From NCBI GenBank assembly GCA_003220905.1, contig QHTS01000081.1, positions 1 to 6,971 of the forward strand: 6,971 nucleotides of DNA, written 5' to 3'. Shown piece after piece: positions 5,421 through 6,971 of this stretch. The translations under genes and the position numbers were made by a program. The stretch's first letter is position 1; each line of letters starts with the position of its first letter. The notes below the pieces were generated by a model that made no database searches, was not told the DNA's origin, and saw only the letters and a list, made by a program, of their open reading frames with translations. The stretch is from Gemmatimonadota bacterium. Its GTDB lineage: Bacteria; Gemmatimonadota; Gemmatimonadetes; Gemmatimonadales; GWC2-71-9.

Positions 5421-6971
5421 TTGGCGCCCCACCTGCATCTACTGACGCTGGGCGCTCCCCTGCTCCTCACTCAGGCCGGCGAGCAGGTCCGCTTCCGCAC
5501 GCGCAAGCACTTCGCCCTCCTGATCCGCCTCGCCGTCGAAGCGGGACGGAAGCTCACGCGCGACTACCTGATGGATCTCTTGTGGCCCGATGTCGCCGCG
5601 CCGCGGGCCCGCCACTCGCTCGCCCAAGCGCTGACCGTACTAAAGGAAAAGATTGGACGCGACCATCTCGTCATACAACGAGCCTCCCTCGCGCTCGTCG
5701 CGGGAGTGGTTCACGTGGACGTGACTCGGCTCGATGCCTCTGAGACTGAGATCCGTGGTCAGTTCCTCGACGGATTCGAGGTACCGGGAGCGGTGCAGTT
5801 CGAGCAGTGGAAGGACGAGTGGCGTGCGAAGCTGATGCCACGGATCCGTGATTCCCTCGTGAAGCAGATGGACGACGGGCGTCGAATTGGCGACTTCGAG
5901 ACCGTCGAGAGGCACGCGCAGCTACTTCTCGAGCTCGACCCCCTGTCCGATGATGCTGTGCGCGGCGTCATGGAGGCGCGGGCGTGGGCGGGCGATCGGA
6001 GCAACGCCCTCAAGGTCTACGGCCGGTTCGAAACCAGGCTCGCGGACGAGCTGGGAGCGAAGCCGAGCCCCGACCTGGTGCGGATCGCGGACCTGATTCG
6101 CGAGGGCCGGCGTGCCGCGCCGCCGCCGGCGAGAGGCGGGCAGGTCTCGGAGCGTCGTGAGCGCCGCTTCGAGGCGGAAACGCTGATCGGTCGCGAGCGC
6201 GAGTTCGCTTTCCTGTACGACGCGTGGCTCCAGGTGCGACGACGCGAGCCGCGCATCGTCGCAGTGCTCGGCGACCCCGGCGTGGGAAAGACCACCCTCA
6301 CCAACGCGTTCGTGTCGACCTGCCAGATGGAGGGCGCGGCCATTGCGCGCGCTCAGGCGTACCATGCGGAGCGCGAGCTGCCGTTCGCGGTGCTCGCCGA
6401 GCTGGTCAAGCAGCTCACGCTCCAGCGGGCGATTGGAGGAGCGGACCCGGAGGCGCTGAGCGAGCTGACGCGCGTCTCACCGGAGATCCTCACCGTGTTC
6501 CCAGGAGTGCCGAAGCCCGTGGAGTGGGCGGCGGAGGTCATTCCACTGCGCCTGGCCGACTGCTTCCTCAAGGCGGTCGAGGCCGCTACCGAGGAAAGTC
6601 CTCTGGTCCTTGTCGTCGACGATGTCCACGCGGCCGACAACGCGACGGTCGCGATCCTCCACATCGTGGCGCGCAAACTCCCGCGCACGCGACTCCTGCT
6701 GATTCTGACGGCGCGGTCCAACGAGCTGCGAACGGTCGCAGGTCCGAGCGCGCTGATGTCCGACGGCACGATCGGGGCGCTCCAGACCTTGGAGCTCGAG
6801 CCGCTGCCGCTCGAGGCAGCCGAGCAGCTCGTCGCGGTGCGGGTCGCCAAAGGCGGCGCTCGCATCACCGACGTGCCCGTGCCGCGCATCGTCCAGACGG
6901 GGAACGGGAATCCCTTGGCGCTGGAGCTCCTGACCAAGGAATGGCTGGCGCACGGCTCGAGCTCGCTGCTG
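5421..6971 (+). CDS. SARP-type regulator with BTAD and STAND/AAA ATPase domains (3' end missing)
   Basis: The first 517 residues of a large transcription regulator; the gene runs off the window. Residues 5-105 form an OmpR/PhoB-like winged helix as in SARPs: R-T-R-K-x-F-A-L-L, then L-x-x-L-L-W-P-D and the recognition-helix region R-A-R-H-S-L-A-Q-A-L-T-V-L. Residues 112-230 form the helical BTAD (bacterial transcriptional activation) domain, from the F-L-D-G-F and W-K-D-E-W motifs to L-x-D-E-L-G-A-K-P-S-P. A linker (231-252) leads to an AAA_16/STAND-like ATPase: I-G-R-E-R-E at 256-261, Walker A G-D-P-G-V-G-K-T-T at 284-292, Walker B L-V-L-V-V-D-D-V-H at 395-403, and T-A-R-S-N-E at 430-435. Family members usually continue into TPR-like repeats. 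The frame opens after TAA at 5385 and has no early ATG. TTG 5421 places M-A-P-H-L-H-L-L-T-L-G where family homology begins; CTG 5406 is the alternative. The ribosome site (GAG at 5410) is weak. It probably activates genes on an ATP- or ligand-dependent cue; the divergent operon is one candidate target. Confidence 0.9.
   Translation, partial: MAPHLHLLTLGAPLLLTQAGEQVRFRTRKHFALLIRLAVEAGRKLTRDYLMDLLWPDVAAPRARHSLAQALTVLKEKIGRDHLVIQRASLALVAGVVHVDVTRLDASETEIRGQFLDGFEVPGAVQFEQWKDEWRAKLMPRIRDSLVKQMDDGRRIGDFETVERHAQLLLELDPLSDDAVRGVMEARAWAGDRSNALKVYGRFETRLADELGAKPSPDLVRIADLIREGRRAAPPPARGGQVSERRERRFEAETLIGREREFAFLYDAWLQVRRREPRIVAVLGDPGVGKTTLTNAFVSTCQMEGAAIARAQAYHAERELPFAVLAELVKQLTLQRAIGGADPEALSELTRVSPEILTVFPGVPKPVEWAAEVIPLRLADCFLKAVEAATEESPLVLVVDDVHAADNATVAILHIVARKLPRTRLLLILTARSNELRTVAGPSALMSDGTIGALQTLELEPLPLEAAEQLVAVRVAKGGARITDVPVPRIVQTGNGNPLALELLTKEWLAHGSSSLL

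Noticed and set aside
5387..5743. Plus-strand open frame starting ATG at 5387 as the start of the regulator
   Set aside because: It is in a different frame from the winged-helix/BTAD sequence and its product is Arg/Pro/Ser-rich. The regulator frame is continuous from TTG 5421 without any need for a frameshift.
5640..6953. Minus-strand open frames under the regulator gene (for example 5922-6365, 6353-6937, 6477-6953)
   Set aside because: They are shadows of the clear plus-strand SARP/ATPase coding sequence, with Ser/Arg-rich translations and no motifs.

Overview
The window is GC-rich and densely coding. Both Sec/lipoprotein signals and a SARP/BTAD regulator fused to a STAND-type ATPase are present. 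This style, together with a lipoprotein serine protease and TPR and ankyrin proteins, resembles soil Gemmatimonadota or a similar GC-rich, Gram-negative-like lineage. That placement is an impression from gene style, not a search result, and an actinobacterium or acidobacterium is not excluded.

Layout. (1) 99-917, plus strand: a predicted lipoprotein with a carboxypeptidase-regulatory/transthyretin-like fold near its N-terminus. (2) 946-5000, minus strand, read right to left: a tight four-gene run of a lipoprotein S1-family serine protease, an exported TPR protein, a cytoplasmic ankyrin-repeat protein and an aldo/keto reductase. Gaps are 26 nt, a 4-nt ATGA overlap and 28 nt, so this is probably one operon. 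It converges on gene 1 with only 28 nt between the stop codons. (3) 5001-5420: a 420-nt divergent control region with a promoter candidate on each strand, three dyads, a 12-nt perfect palindrome and an 11-nt-spaced direct repeat. (4) 5421 to the window edge, plus strand: the first 517 residues of a SARP-type regulator (winged helix, BTAD, AAA/STAND ATPase). It lacks an ATG and most likely starts at TTG 5421.

How the parts may work together. The large regulator is transcribed divergently from the operon, and the shared region has operator-like symmetry. The simplest model is that the regulator controls itself and possibly the operon. The operon has two exported products (protease, TPR protein) and two cytoplasmic ones (ankyrin protein, NADPH-type oxidoreductase). 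The protease has a complete His-Asp-Ser triad but no Asp at the base of the S1 pocket, and its apparent activation site follows Phe. The most interesting points are this possible self-activating, self-releasing lipoprotein protease, the unusual company it keeps, and the structured control region. No RNA genes, CRISPR arrays, insertion sequences or attachment sites were seen.
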